Assembly: GCA_019359215.1 (NCBI GenBank) | Contig: JAHHHS010000026.1 | Location: forward strand, 17,115 to 81,114 | Length of the DNA: 64,000 nt | Reading direction: 5' to 3' | DNA from: Nostoc indistinguendum CM1-VF10 | GTDB lineage: Bacteria; Cyanobacteriota; Cyanobacteriia; Cyanobacteriales; Nostocaceae | Shown here: positions 27,254 to 36,891 of the stretch, piece after piece | Position numbering within the stretch: the stretch's first letter is position 1 | How the letters are laid out: every line of letters begins with the position of its first letter | Position numbers and translations under genes: made by a program | Notes under the pieces: generated by a model | The model's input: the letters and a program-made list of their open reading frames with translations, nothing else | Databases searched by the model: none | Told to the model about the DNA's origin: nothing

Positions 27254-27742
27254 ACCTGTAGAAGCTGCAATTTTCGGTATTAGGATGTAAGCCCCTATCC
27301 CCTATACAGAATATTATAAACTTTGTGATTCGCAAATTAGCCTTCATAGGTTTTGGTAAATTTACTACTTTTTTACTTAAAAATGTATTTTTTATTTTTC
27401 TACCGTATATTTACTCCTAAATCCCTATTTATTAATATGTAGCTAAATCTTTTAAGTATAAACACTATGTTAAGTGAATATTGAGGCTCAGAAAAATATT
27501 AAAAATGCTGTTTTATTTGTATAATATGATTTACATATACTCAGTATATTTAAATATAAAACAGCAAAATTGTTATTTTAAAAGGATTTAAAAAACTATG
27601 AACCTACGAAATACTGTAATGCCAGTAGGAAGCATAAGTATATTTTTTGGGAGTAAAAATACTTATCAAAGTTAGTTTCTTAGTTATGAGATAAAAATAT
27701 TGACTAAAGTAATAAAAGTCTGAAAGCTTAAGTCTTGGCTAA
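27254..27742. other. AT-rich gap
   Basis: No gene was seen. It is strongly AT-rich, with a short ccccta repeat near 27291-27305. A 25-codon frame at 27598-27675 lacks support. Confidence 0.4.
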
Positions 27743-29989
27743 TTAAGCAAATTCGTAACGATTTTTGCCCTGGTGCTTGGCACGATACATTGCTGCATCT
27801 GCTTGTTTAATCATAGTTTCACTGTCTTGACTGTTGTATGGGTAAACACTAATGCCAATACTGGCAGAGACTCGGATTGCATAGCCGTCCAAAACAATTG
27901 GCTTAGTAATACTGTTTAAAATTTTTTCGGCGACTTTAGCAGCTATTTGAACATTAGGAATTGCCCGTAAAATCACAGTAAACTCATCGCCACCCAAACG
28001 AGAAACTGTATCACTAGCGCGTAAAGAGTTGCTTAGTCGTCTCGCAATAGTCATTAGCAAGCGATCGCCCGTCTCGTATCCCAGAGTATCATTGACTTGC
28101 TTAAAGCCATCTAAATCAATAAACAGCAGCCCTAGCAATAGGTTGTTGTGTTGCGCCCACTGTAACGACTCGTCAAGTTGTTCGGCAAAAAACTTGCGAT
28201 TGGATAGACCTGTCAGCGGGTCGTGATATGCTAAGTGACGCAAGTGGTCTTCTTTGAGTTTTAATTCGTTATTAGAGCGGAATAGTTTAGCAGTAGTAAG
28301 TTTAAGCCGCAATAGTTTAGCAGCAGTAAGTTTAAGCCGCTCTTCCATGAGCTTGCGCTGAGTAATATCTCTGATGACTCCAACTAAAAATAAATTACCA
28401 GCTGAATCTTTGTGGAGCGATCGCTTAGTAGCAATTTGATGAGTCTGTCCATCTGCATTTGTAAATTCTTCTTCATGTTCTTGGGGTTGCTGAGTTCGGA
28501 AAACAAGATCATCCTGTTGTCGGAACACATCGGCTTCATGTTTAGAGAAAAAGTCATAGTCTGACTTTTCAATTAATAACTTATTTGGATAACCGATAAA
28601 TTGACAATACGCCTCATTTAAAACAATCCACTGATGTTGTTCATTTTTCACAAAAATTGGATCAGGAATTGTATTGATTACGTGGTACAAAAATTCTTTG
28701 GAACGTTTCCACTCTTCCTGCATATGGGCAATATGACTGATCATCCAAATAGCTGAACTGCCAAAGCTAAATAGAGAGGGAATAAGTGGTATCCACCAAC
28801 CGGACAAAAAAGCAAGATACGCACTCAGGGTTAATATAAAACAAGCAAATATAATGCTGAGGAGGCTTTTAGTTGCGTGTCGTATTCGCAATGTCGTCAC
28901 GGTTCCCAGATAAGACCAGATAAAAATCCACAAGTCTTCCACTAAGTCAGGCCAGACTTTGAGTAAGGGTCTTCCTTGCAGAGCTGCTGAGATTAACTCA
29001 CTAATAAAATAAGCTTGTAGTTGAATACCAGGTACAGGCTTTGCCGGGCCCATTAGACTGCTGGAGTAGGGAATAAAGACAAAATCTTGGAGACTGGGTG
29101 CAGTGGAGCCAATGAGTATAATCCGATCTTTAATCAAGTTGGCTTTGACTTTATCTGCCAGTACATCTCTCATCGATACTTGATGAAAATGACAAAATTC
29201 TTGAGATGAACTTTGACATTTGAGTTTGGGTTTGGGAAAATTAGACAAAATTTGGTAGCCTCTGTCATCAGCTCCCACATAACCACCATCATTAGCTTCA
29301 AAACGAGTAAATACTGCCTTACCCAATTGCAAATGCTTAGGGTTGTTTTTTGCTTTGGTGGGAGTAATTCCCTTTGATTTTAAATATAATAAAGCCAACT
29401 TTAAGGCAAAACTTTCGTGTCCCTGACTATTAATGTGCCAATACAACAAGCTGCGACGTACTTTACCATCAAGATCATATAACACGTTGTTAAACCCCAC
29501 TTGCTCCTGATTTAGACCCTGCGGAGGTGAAACCCTAATGTTTTTCTTTTCATCATTTGCTAGTAGTTCAATACCAATCAAGTTGGGCATTGACTTATAA
29601 GCATCATTAAGTTCTTCAACACCAGGCTTTACTGGCAAATCTCTATAGATATCTAAGCCAATAGCACGGGGTTTGTGGACATTTAATTTTTGCAATAACT
29701 GGGCAATATTTATATCTGGAATCGGCCACGAACCTACTTCCTTTAAATCGGTTTCATCAATCGCTACGATTGTAATACGCTCTTCTGACGGTTCATTTGG
29801 ACGTAAACGAAAAAATTGATCCAAAGCTGTCAACTCCAAAGATTGCAATAATCCAATGGAGTGCAAAACCAGGACGCAGACTGCAACGCTGGCAGCAGTA
29901 ATCAACTCCCTGTGTCCTCGACTAAGCGATTGTTTCAGCCCAAAGATTAACTTCACAAAACGCTTGCCTAGCTGCTGATTCATTCCCAT
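27743..29989 (-). CDS. CHASE2-PAS-GGDEF diguanylate cyclase
   Basis: 748 residues. An N-terminal membrane span is followed by an extracytoplasmic CHASE2 domain (about 50-340: LQSLELTALDQFFRLRPNE, ERITIVAIDETDL) and three membrane segments (about 350-420). A PAS domain comes next (about 440-560: IPDPIFVKNEQHQWIVLNEAY), then a short coiled linker and the GGDEF domain (about 590-745: HDPLTGLSNRKFF, RLGGDEFTVIL). The intact GGDEF motif predicts synthesis of cyclic-di-GMP, opposite to the REC-EAL protein at 15305-16498. The linker contains a 30-bp tandem duplication (28281-28340). It is transcribed alone. Confidence 0.92.
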   Translation of the reverse strand: MGMNQQLGKRFVKLIFGLKQSLSRGHRELITAASVAVCVLVLHSIGLLQSLELTALDQFFRLRPNEPSEERITIVAIDETDLKEVGSWPIPDINIAQLLQKLNVHKPRAIGLDIYRDLPVKPGVEELNDAYKSMPNLIGIELLANDEKKNIRVSPPQGLNQEQVGFNNVLYDLDGKVRRSLLYWHINSQGHESFALKLALLYLKSKGITPTKAKNNPKHLQLGKAVFTRFEANDGGYVGADDRGYQILSNFPKPKLKCQSSSQEFCHFHQVSMRDVLADKVKANLIKDRIILIGSTAPSLQDFVFIPYSSSLMGPAKPVPGIQLQAYFISELISAALQGRPLLKVWPDLVEDLWIFIWSYLGTVTTLRIRHATKSLLSIIFACFILTLSAYLAFLSGWWIPLIPSLFSFGSSAIWMISHIAHMQEEWKRSKEFLYHVINTIPDPIFVKNEQHQWIVLNEAYCQFIGYPNKLLIEKSDYDFFSKHEADVFRQQDDLVFRTQQPQEHEEEFTNADGQTHQIATKRSLHKDSAGNLFLVGVIRDITQRKLMEERLKLTAAKLLRLKLTTAKLFRSNNELKLKEDHLRHLAYHDPLTGLSNRKFFAEQLDESLQWAQHNNLLLGLLFIDLDGFKQVNDTLGYETGDRLLMTIARRLSNSLRASDTVSRLGGDEFTVILRAIPNVQIAAKVAEKILNSITKPIVLDGYAIRVSASIGISVYPYNSQDSETMIKQADAAMYRAKHQGKNRYEFA
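28281..28340 (-). repeat. 30-bp tandem duplication in the PAS-GGDEF linker
   Basis: Units 28281-28310 and 28311-28340 differ at one base. On the coding strand they give two copies of a 10-residue segment (RLKLTAAKLL / RLKLTTAKLF) in the signalling helix before the GGDEF domain. Confidence 0.85.
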
Positions 29990-30282
29990 TACCTAGTGAG
30001 GAGAAATATTCTCTATTTCCTTTAGCTATTAATTATCCGACTAACATAGCTCAAGCGAGAGCGAAATAACTTTCAATAGATACACCTTTGGATTCAACTT
30101 TGACATGATTACATCCCAAGGTAGCTCCCAAGTGCTGTAAAAATAAATTAAACTATACATTACATGAGGGTAAATATACTTAATGAATTTCCTTCCGCTT
30201 GAGATATTTGAAGATAAAAGCAGCAGGAAAATTAGTAATTGCATATTGGACAATAGCTATTATCTATTACCAAAAACAAAAA

Positions 30283-30398
30283 AGCCAACTGGAAACAGAC
30301 TTTGCTGTATTCATGCAGTTGGCTATAGGATGTGAACTACATCGATGTTCCGATGTAGCATTTCAAATCATTGAGAAGCGCAGATGAAGCTTTCTCAA
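30283..30398 (+). other. Three consecutive hairpins between divergent-to-convergent genes
   Basis: Three hairpins are packed in 116 bases: agccaact/agttggct (30283-30324), ctacatcg/cgatgtag with loop atgttc (30337-30358), and ttgagaa/ttctcaa (30371-30398). The rest of the 29990-30403 gap is AT-rich with no gene seen. It lies just past the 3' end of the VKOR gene, so it could be that transcript's end or a separate structured RNA. Confidence 0.5.
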
Positions 30399-30403
30399 GG
30401 CGA

Positions 30404-31387
30404 TTACCTGAAATACTTGAAGTTACGAGGGCCCGTGTAACCAGAAACTTTCGCTAGTTCCTCTAAATTTTGGACTCCGCTATAGCTCTTACCATTGATA
30501 ATCCAAGTGGGGAAGCCTTCAATTTTTGCGGCTTTACACAGTTCGGGTTGAGCTTTTAGCCCATCGGGAGCGCACTCTACCTTAATATCATTGCTGATTA
30601 TTTCTCCGGCTTCTTTACCAAAAAGCAGCTTTTGTTCATGGCAGTGAGGACACCAGTAAGCACTGTATTCCTTTGCGCCTACTTTTGTTAGATGGCGAGC
30701 TAGGGCTATTTCGGCCTCACCAGAAGTGGTGGTAACTTCCCAACCGAACGCTGGGTTAGGATTTGTCTTGGGAGTAAAGGTAATTTTTGCAGGTTGTCCA
30801 GGAGTTCCAGACGTAACATCTGATTGATTCACGCCAGCATAGACGCCTAAAGTGCCAATCAGCGTTACCATCCCCACAATAAGGGCGGTAAATAATATTT
30901 GTCCAATATCCTCCCAAGTTCGACCGATAATCGTCAGTACCAAAAGACTGAGGGAGAATAAAGCTGAACCAATACAGTAAAGACAAGTAGCTTGGATTTG
31001 AGATGCGAGCACGTACATTAAGTAGCCGCTAAAAACCGACATTGCGATCGCTCCCGCCAGCAGGAGCCACCATGTCCAATTTTCCAATTGTTTGCGGCTA
31101 TTGTTTTCCCATGAGTTAAATACCAAGGGACCTAAAGCCAATATCACCATAGTGATATATGCCAAAAACCCAAACAAAGCTAATGGCTGACCAAAAACTG
31201 TTGCCCAAGGGCTAGAAAGCACATCATTACAGCTCTTAGCACCAGCCTCTGCTACACAAGCTGCACTGCCTCCTGTTAACTTTTCTATGGTGAGATAACC
31301 TGTGATCAAGGCACCGCATCCAGCGATCGCGGCAATCAATGGACGTGACCATTTATGAATCCAAGGAGTAGAACGGCGGCGAATCAT
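30404..31387 (-). CDS. VKOR-thioredoxin fusion (disulfide-forming oxidoreductase)
   Basis: 327 residues. The N-terminal part (about 1-200) is a vitamin-K-epoxide-reductase-like membrane domain with several spans, the loop cysteine pair (SAACVAEAGAKSCNDV) and the active CxxC in ATCLYCIGSALF. The C-terminal part (about 225-327) is a thioredoxin/DsbA-like domain with YWCPHCHEQK and a cis-proline region FPTW. Such fusions, known in cyanobacteria, form disulfide bonds in lumenal or periplasmic proteins and pass electrons to quinone. Length and cysteine set are complete. A block of gggcattgg repeats precedes the start. Confidence 0.92.
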   Translation of the reverse strand: MIRRRSTPWIHKWSRPLIAAIAGCGALITGYLTIEKLTGGSAACVAEAGAKSCNDVLSSPWATVFGQPLALFGFLAYITMVILALGPLVFNSWENNSRKQLENWTWWLLLAGAIAMSVFSGYLMYVLASQIQATCLYCIGSALFSLSLLVLTIIGRTWEDIGQILFTALIVGMVTLIGTLGVYAGVNQSDVTSGTPGQPAKITFTPKTNPNPAFGWEVTTTSGEAEIALARHLTKVGAKEYSAYWCPHCHEQKLLFGKEAGEIISNDIKVECAPDGLKAQPELCKAAKIEGFPTWIINGKSYSGVQNLEELAKVSGYTGPRNFKYFR

Positions 31388-31402
31388 AAACTGTTATTGG
31401 TT

Positions 31403-31437
31403 AATGGGCATTGGGCATTGGGCATTGGGCATTGGTC
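31403..31437. repeat. gggcattgg tandem repeats
   Basis: Four tandem copies of the heptamer-like unit gggcatt-g lie directly upstream of the VKOR gene start. Same family as 13216-13240, 21984-22030 and 63187-63237. Confidence 0.8.
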
Positions 31438-31471
31438 AATTGAGTATTAATTATTTCTCCCCATGCCCCAT

Positions 31472-32320
31472 TTAAGAATGTAACTTCACTTGTTCTGCTG
31501 ATTTGCTTTCACTTTTGGAGTTCCAATTGCGACGTGCGGCTTCTACAAATTGACTGACGCGAATTGGGTCAATTGGTTGCTCTATACGTCCGTGACGCTT
31601 CAGGGAACTGGAAACTATTACACCATCTGCTGCCTGCATCAATGTATCAATATTTTCCCAATTGGCTCCACTACCGATGAATACTGGTGTGCCAGCTGCT
31701 GCATCACAAGCTAGTTCCAAATCTTCTAAGTTAGGAGGGCTACCAGTAGCCCAACCAGATAAAATCACTCCGTCTGCTAAACCCCTTTCAATGGTGTCTT
31801 TCACAGCAACTGTGAGATTTGGAGAACTCAAAGGACGGGCGTGCTTTACCAACACATCGGCCAGGATTTTAACATCGCAACCTAACTCCCGTCGATAGCG
31901 GAGCAGTTGATGGGCTTCTCCTTCAATTAATCCTTGGTCGGTTGCCATCACCCCTGTGAGAACATTGACCCGGATGAATTGCGCCTGCACACAGCTAGCG
32001 ATCGCCATTGCACTTTTGCCGTCGTTTCGCAAAACATTTAATCCTATAGGCAAAGTCACCAAGTTTTGTATCCGTTGCACCACAATGGTCATGGCACTCA
32101 CAACCACGGGATCAACTTGGTTTTTGGTAAAGGGCGCGTCGAAAAAGTTTTCCACAATTAGCCCGTCAACCCCTCCACTTGCCAGGGCGACGGCTTCTTG
32201 TTCGGCGCGGTCAATCACCGCTTTTAGGCTACCTCCCCAACGAGGTGAGGTCGGCAGTGGTAGCAGGTGAACCACGCCAATAATCGGTGAGCGAGTTTTA
32301 AATAATTGATATAAGTCCAC
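31472..32320 (-). CDS. btpA: BtpA family protein (photosystem I biogenesis)
   Basis: 282 residues with a TIM-barrel-like pattern: PIIGVVHLLPLPTSPRWGG at the start, GVDGLIVENFFDAPF, LPIGLNVLRNDGKSAMAIA, and VFIGSGANWENIDTLM near the end. In Synechocystis BtpA is a thylakoid-peripheral protein needed for stable photosystem I reaction-centre proteins; the biochemical activity is not known. Members outside phototrophs also exist, so the name describes the family. It is transcribed just ahead of the VKOR gene in the same direction, separated by about 84 bases of repeats. Confidence 0.88.
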   Translation of the reverse strand: MDLYQLFKTRSPIIGVVHLLPLPTSPRWGGSLKAVIDRAEQEAVALASGGVDGLIVENFFDAPFTKNQVDPVVVSAMTIVVQRIQNLVTLPIGLNVLRNDGKSAMAIASCVQAQFIRVNVLTGVMATDQGLIEGEAHQLLRYRRELGCDVKILADVLVKHARPLSSPNLTVAVKDTIERGLADGVILSGWATGSPPNLEDLELACDAAAGTPVFIGSGANWENIDTLMQAADGVIVSSSLKRHGRIEQPIDPIRVSQFVEAARRNWNSKSESKSAEQVKLHS

Positions 32321-32997
32321 GTCTTTAATCCGCCTCGCGGAGTCCAGAGTCTAGAATTTTTTGACTATTGACTGTATGACCCTTGACTCTTGACTTTTTC
32401 ATTAACTAGTCAAATGTGTTTTATGATGGTCGGTTTGTTGCCTCCTTCCTCAGATGGAAATTAGCCTCAAACCTCCCCTAAGATATGTTAAGATAAAACT
32501 TGGCTATCAAGAGGAGTTTGCCACTCACTAGACGCAAGGCAGCTTTCCGTGGTTTAGGCATCTTGTCCGCGCCCAGTCGCAGGGCTTGCCTATCGCCAAG
32601 GTAGTTTACTGCTTTTTAGGCGTAGTCGCTTTCGTCGATTTCCCTGAGGGTAGCGACTTCTCAACAACAAGCCCTTTGGGCGGCTTCCCGATGGGTAGAT
32701 TAACAACGCACACGCTGTGGTAATGTAAAATACCAATAGGCGAATTGTTAAAAAAGATTACAAGTGTCAAATGTACCCAAAGACACTTCAATTTACCCTG
32801 GGGAACAGATTGATAGGAATATCATAACATGACCTCTATTCTTATTTATTGATAAGGTTATGAGTCCACGTACAGTTACTAACAGTGGGAATTTGCCACT
32901 GCCCTGTTTTCATGAGGATGCTGATAGCAAAAAAGCGAAGTTAGCGCCGGAATGTTTGACTACAAAATGAAGAAGAAAATGAAGATTTTTTCAAAAT
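32321..32997. other. Long gap upstream of rimO
   Basis: 677 bases with no gene accepted. Small inverted repeats occur (for example aagccctttgggcggctt near 32668). A 36-codon frame (32860-32970) with a possible AAGG site lies before rimO, but I have no support for it. Promoters for btpA (leftward) and rimO (rightward) must lie here. Confidence 0.4.
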
Positions 32998-34317
32998 ATG
33001 GGTGACAAGCCAACAATTGCCATTTCTCACCTGGGCTGCGAGAAAAACCGAATTGATACAGAACACATGCTAGGAATGCTCGTAGAAGCAGGCTACGGTG
33101 TAGATACAAATGAAGAATTAGCCGATTACGTTATTGTTAATACCTGTAGTTTTATTGAAGCAGCCCGGCAAGAATCTGTCAGAACTTTAGTAGAACTGGC
33201 AGAGGCAAATAAAAAGATCGTAATCACTGGTTGTATGGCGCAACATTTCCAAGAACAACTTTTGGAGGAGTTGCCCGAAGCAGTAGCAGTGGTGGGTACA
33301 GGCGATTATCACAAAATTGTAAATGTAATTGAGCGTGTAGAACAAGGTGAGCGGGTCAAACAGGTTAGTATCGAACCAACCTACATTGCCGACGAAACTA
33401 CACCGCGCTATCGCACTACAACGGAGGGCGTAGCTTACCTCCGGGTTGCGGAAGGATGTGATTATCGTTGTGCATTTTGTATAATTCCTCATCTTCGAGG
33501 GAACCAGCGATCGCGTACTATTGAATCTATAGTCGCCGAAGCCGAACAGTTAGTTAGTCAAGGGGTAAAGGAAATTATTCTAATTTCCCAAATCACAACT
33601 AATTACGGTTTGGATATCTACGGTAAGCCAAAATTAGCCGAACTACTTCGCGCTTTGGGGAAAGTAGATATACCGTGGATCAGAATGCACTATGCTTATC
33701 CCACGGGACTGACCCCAGATGTGATCGCGGCGATTCAAGAAACACCAAACGTCTTGCCTTATCTGGATTTGCCCTTGCAACATTCTCATCCAGAGATTCT
33801 CCGCGCCATGAACCGTCCTTGGCAAGGACAGGTAAATGATGGGATTATAGATCGCATCAAAACGGCGCTACCAACAGCCGTACTGCGGACAACATTTATT
33901 GTTGGTTTCCCAGGAGAAACAACTGAGCATTTTGAGCATCTACTAGAGTTCGTTCAACGGCATGAATTCGATCATGTTGGCGTCTTCACCTTTTCCCCTG
34001 AAGAAGGAACCCCAGCTTATAAGCTACAAAATCAGTTGCCCCAAGACGTGATGGACGATCGGCGATACCAACTGATGGAACTCCAGCAACCGATTTCTCA
34101 AAAGAAAAATCAGCAGGAAGTAGGCAAAATCGTCGATGTCCTGATTGAGCAAGAAAACCCTGAAAGTGATGAATTAATAGGTCGTTCAGGTAGATTTTCC
34201 CCAGAGGTTGATGGTCTGGTGTATGTCAAAGGACAGGCAAAGTTAGGAACCATCGTGCCAATAGCGATTCACCACGCTGATACATACGACCTTTATGGTC
34301 AAGTAGTCAATAACTAA
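32998..34317 (+). CDS. rimO: Ribosomal protein S12 methylthiotransferase RimO
   Basis: 439 residues. It adds a methylthio group to an aspartate of ribosomal protein S12. The N-terminal MTTase domain has the three cluster cysteines (LGCEKNR, NTCSF, TGCMA). The radical-SAM core has CDYRCAFCIIPHLRG, and the TRAM domain forms the last 70 residues. The GDYHKIV segment and the sequence HLGCEKNR favour RimO over MiaB. The ATG at 32998 gives the normal MGDKPTIAISHLGC start. Confidence 0.95.
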   Translation: MGDKPTIAISHLGCEKNRIDTEHMLGMLVEAGYGVDTNEELADYVIVNTCSFIEAARQESVRTLVELAEANKKIVITGCMAQHFQEQLLEELPEAVAVVGTGDYHKIVNVIERVEQGERVKQVSIEPTYIADETTPRYRTTTEGVAYLRVAEGCDYRCAFCIIPHLRGNQRSRTIESIVAEAEQLVSQGVKEIILISQITTNYGLDIYGKPKLAELLRALGKVDIPWIRMHYAYPTGLTPDVIAAIQETPNVLPYLDLPLQHSHPEILRAMNRPWQGQVNDGIIDRIKTALPTAVLRTTFIVGFPGETTEHFEHLLEFVQRHEFDHVGVFTFSPEEGTPAYKLQNQLPQDVMDDRRYQLMELQQPISQKKNQQEVGKIVDVLIEQENPESDELIGRSGRFSPEVDGLVYVKGQAKLGTIVPIAIHHADTYDLYGQVVNN

Positions 34318-34504
34318 ATTGTCATTCGTCTTTTGTCTTTTGTCCTTTGTTAAATGACCCTTACAGATTCATCCTTATACTAAGGTCAATGCTGCATTAA
34401 TAGCAGTTTTCATGAGGGTTTACCCGAAGTTCAGAGACTCACTCGTGGGCATAGTTTCTCCAAAAGTTGAGGCTTTGCTATTGCCCTTGGCTCACTAACT
34501 AGCC

Positions 34505-34542
34505 AATAACTAATGACTAATGACTAATGACTAATGACTAAT
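34505..34542. repeat. actaatg heptamer tandem repeat
   Basis: About five tandem copies of gactaat lie 34 bases before the DEAD-box gene. The same heptamer is seen at 4055-4075, 22045-22065 and 24700-24730. Confidence 0.85.
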
Positions 34543-34575
34543 CCAAAATCCTTACATAAAATTTAGGACGAATTA

Positions 34576-36105
34576 ATGACTCTTTCATTCCAAGAATTAG
34601 GCATTTCCCAAGAACGTGTCGCCCAACTAGAAAAAATCGGTTTTACCGAACCAACTAACATTCAAGTCCAAGCAATTCCCCAATTGCTGGGTGGTCGTGA
34701 TGTAGTAGGTCAATCTCAAACAGGAACAGGCAAAACAGCAGCTTTCTCGCTGCCTATTTTAGAACGGCTAGATATTAATCAAAAAGCTGTACAAGCCATA
34801 GTTTTAACACCAACTCGTGAATTAGCGATGCAAGTTCACGATGCGATCGCGCAATTCATCGGCAATGAGGGATTGCGGGTGTTAGCAATCTACGGTGGTC
34901 AATCAATTGACCGCCAAATGTTACAACTAAAACGTGGCGTTCACATGGTTGTGGGCACTCCGGGACGGGTGATCGATTTGCTAGATCGCGGCTGTTTAAA
35001 GCTCGATCAAGTGAAATGGTTTGTGTTGGATGAAGCCGATGAAATGTTGAGCATGGGCTTTATTGATGATGTGATAAAAATACTCTCTCAAGCGCCCGTA
35101 GATCGCCAAACAGCTTTATTCTCGGCAACAATGCCACCATCGATTCGGATGTTGGTGAACAAGTTTTTGCGATCGCCTGCAACTGTCACCGTTGAGCAGC
35201 CAAAAGCCGCTCCCAACAAGATTAATCAGGTAGCTTACCTGATTCCTCGCCATTGGACAAAAGCCAAAGCGTTACAGCCGATTCTGGAAATGGAAGATCC
35301 AGAAACAGCTTTAATCTTTGTGCGCACCAGACGCACCGCCGCCGAACTCACCAGTCAGTTGCAAGGTGCTGGTCATAGTGTAGATGAATACCACGGTGAC
35401 TTGTCTCAACAAGCACGAGAACGCTTATTAATCAGATTCCGTAACCGTCAAGTTCGCTGGGTGGTAGCAACTGATATTGCAGCACGAGGGTTAGATGTTG
35501 ATCAACTCTCCCATGTAATCAACTTCGACTTACCCGATAGCGTAGAAACCTACGTCCACCGTATTGGTCGTACTGGTCGTGCTGGTAAAGAAGGAACAGC
35601 AATTTCTCTAGTACAACCATTTGAGCGGCGCAAACAGCAAACATTTGAACGTCATAACCGCCAAAGTTGGCAATTGCTGTCGATTCCAACACGCGCACAA
35701 ATTGAAGCGCGGCACATCCTGAAATTGCAAGAACAGGTTCGGGAAGCTTTAACAGGTGAGCGTTTGGCTTCATTCTTGCCAATTGTCAGCGAATTGATTG
35801 AAGAATATGATGCTCAAGCGATCGCCGCAGCAGCACTACAAATTGCTTACGATCAAACTCGTCCCGCTTGGTTGAGTTCAGACGTGGAAATTCCCCAAGA
35901 GGAATCCTCCGCTCCCAAACCAAGACTCGGTAAGCGTCGTGAATCTTCTAGCGATCGCCCTCGTACTGCATGGAAATCAGATAGCAACAATGGTGAAGAA
36001 AGACATTCTTCTCCCAAGCCAAAACTGCGGACAAGTGGGCAGGATTCTTCTCCATCCCCTAGTAAAAAAATAGGTTCACCTACAGTTAGAGAATCAGCTT
36101 CTTAG
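34576..36105 (+). CDS. DEAD-box RNA helicase (CrhR/DeaD type)
   Basis: 509 residues. Motifs in order: Q motif (FTEPTNIQVQAIP), Walker A SQTGTGKT (about 47-54), TPTRELAMQV, LDEADEML, SATMP, then in domain 2 ALIFVRTRRTAAEL, DIAARGLDVD and HRIGRTGRAG. The C-terminal 70 residues are rich in Ser, Lys, Arg and Pro (SSAPKPRLGKRRESSS), a likely RNA-binding tail. In cyanobacteria the related CrhR is induced by cold and redox changes; whether this one is the same gene cannot be told from sequence alone. A 258-base repeat-bearing leader region separates it from rimO. Confidence 0.9.
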   Translation: MTLSFQELGISQERVAQLEKIGFTEPTNIQVQAIPQLLGGRDVVGQSQTGTGKTAAFSLPILERLDINQKAVQAIVLTPTRELAMQVHDAIAQFIGNEGLRVLAIYGGQSIDRQMLQLKRGVHMVVGTPGRVIDLLDRGCLKLDQVKWFVLDEADEMLSMGFIDDVIKILSQAPVDRQTALFSATMPPSIRMLVNKFLRSPATVTVEQPKAAPNKINQVAYLIPRHWTKAKALQPILEMEDPETALIFVRTRRTAAELTSQLQGAGHSVDEYHGDLSQQARERLLIRFRNRQVRWVVATDIAARGLDVDQLSHVINFDLPDSVETYVHRIGRTGRAGKEGTAISLVQPFERRKQQTFERHNRQSWQLLSIPTRAQIEARHILKLQEQVREALTGERLASFLPIVSELIEEYDAQAIAAAALQIAYDQTRPAWLSSDVEIPQEESSAPKPRLGKRRESSSDRPRTAWKSDSNNGEERHSSPKPKLRTSGQDSSPSPSKKIGSPTVRESAS

Positions 36106-36302
36106 TCAACAGTTAGAAGTTAATCAATTTTGGATTTTAGATTTTTAGATTTTTTCTTCAATCCAAAATCCAAATATCAAATTAGAGAGTTGAGAGTTAA
36201 GAGTCAGGATTTTGACTTTGGCTCTTGACTTTTTGGCTTTTTGGATAACTTTTTCTACCCGTTTGTAGGAAGATCAATTAAAGATGCATTCATCGTGGTC
36301 TT

Positions 36303-36881
36303 ATGTTCACTATTCCAGACTTAGAGCAACTACAAGCAGAGCATCCAGAATGGCAGATGGAGCTAGTAGACGGAAATATAGTTGTTATGGGCCCATCAGA
36401 TTATGAGTCAGAGGAAATTGGTGCTGAATTAGTTAGATTACTCGGCAACTGGGTACGCCCACAGAGGCTAGGACGGGTAACTGGTTCTAGCGCGGGTTTC
36501 ATTTTACCTACCTTAGAAACTCAAAACGGCAAAGAAGCTGATAACGAAAAACGAAATCTCCGCGCTCCCGATGTGTCTTTTGTTCGTGCTGGGAGACTGA
36601 AAACAAGCAAGCGTGACTTTGTAGAACTTGTACCTGACTTAATGGTAGAAATAAAATCTAAGTCAGACCGGATCAAACCACTGGTAGAAAAGATTCAGCT
36701 ATTCTTACAACTCGGATGTGCAGTTGGTATCCTAATTGATCCTGACAAATTGACGCTCACAGTTTATCGGCTTAACCAAGAACCAATAGTTTTGCAAGAT
36801 AACGACAAACTGACACTACCAGACTTATTGCCTGGTTGGGAGCTAGTAGTGTCAGAAATTTGGCCTCCTGTATTTGAGTAG
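36303..36881 (+). CDS. Uma2 family (DUF820) predicted nuclease
   Basis: 192 residues. PD-(D/E)XK-type landmarks are present: LVDGNIVVMGPSDYESEEIGAEL, then LRAPDVSFVRAGRL, DLMVEIKSKSDR and GCAVGILIDPDKLTLTVYR. The Asp of APDVSF and the Glu-x-Lys of VEIKS fit the nuclease core. Uma2 proteins are numerous in filamentous cyanobacteria, and their role is unknown. It ends 10 bases before the convergent aldo-keto reductase gene. Confidence 0.9.
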   Translation: MFTIPDLEQLQAEHPEWQMELVDGNIVVMGPSDYESEEIGAELVRLLGNWVRPQRLGRVTGSSAGFILPTLETQNGKEADNEKRNLRAPDVSFVRAGRLKTSKRDFVELVPDLMVEIKSKSDRIKPLVEKIQLFLQLGCAVGILIDPDKLTLTVYRLNQEPIVLQDNDKLTLPDLLPGWELVVSEIWPPVFE

Positions 36882-36891
36882 TTCAAAAGTA

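Noticed and set aside
30041..30387. Two short frames on opposite strands between the cyclase and VKOR genes
   Set aside because: They overlap the hairpin region and lack start signals or motifs.
32860..32970. 36-residue frame just before rimO
   Set aside because: No recognisable motif and only a modest ribosome site; chance frames of this length are common.
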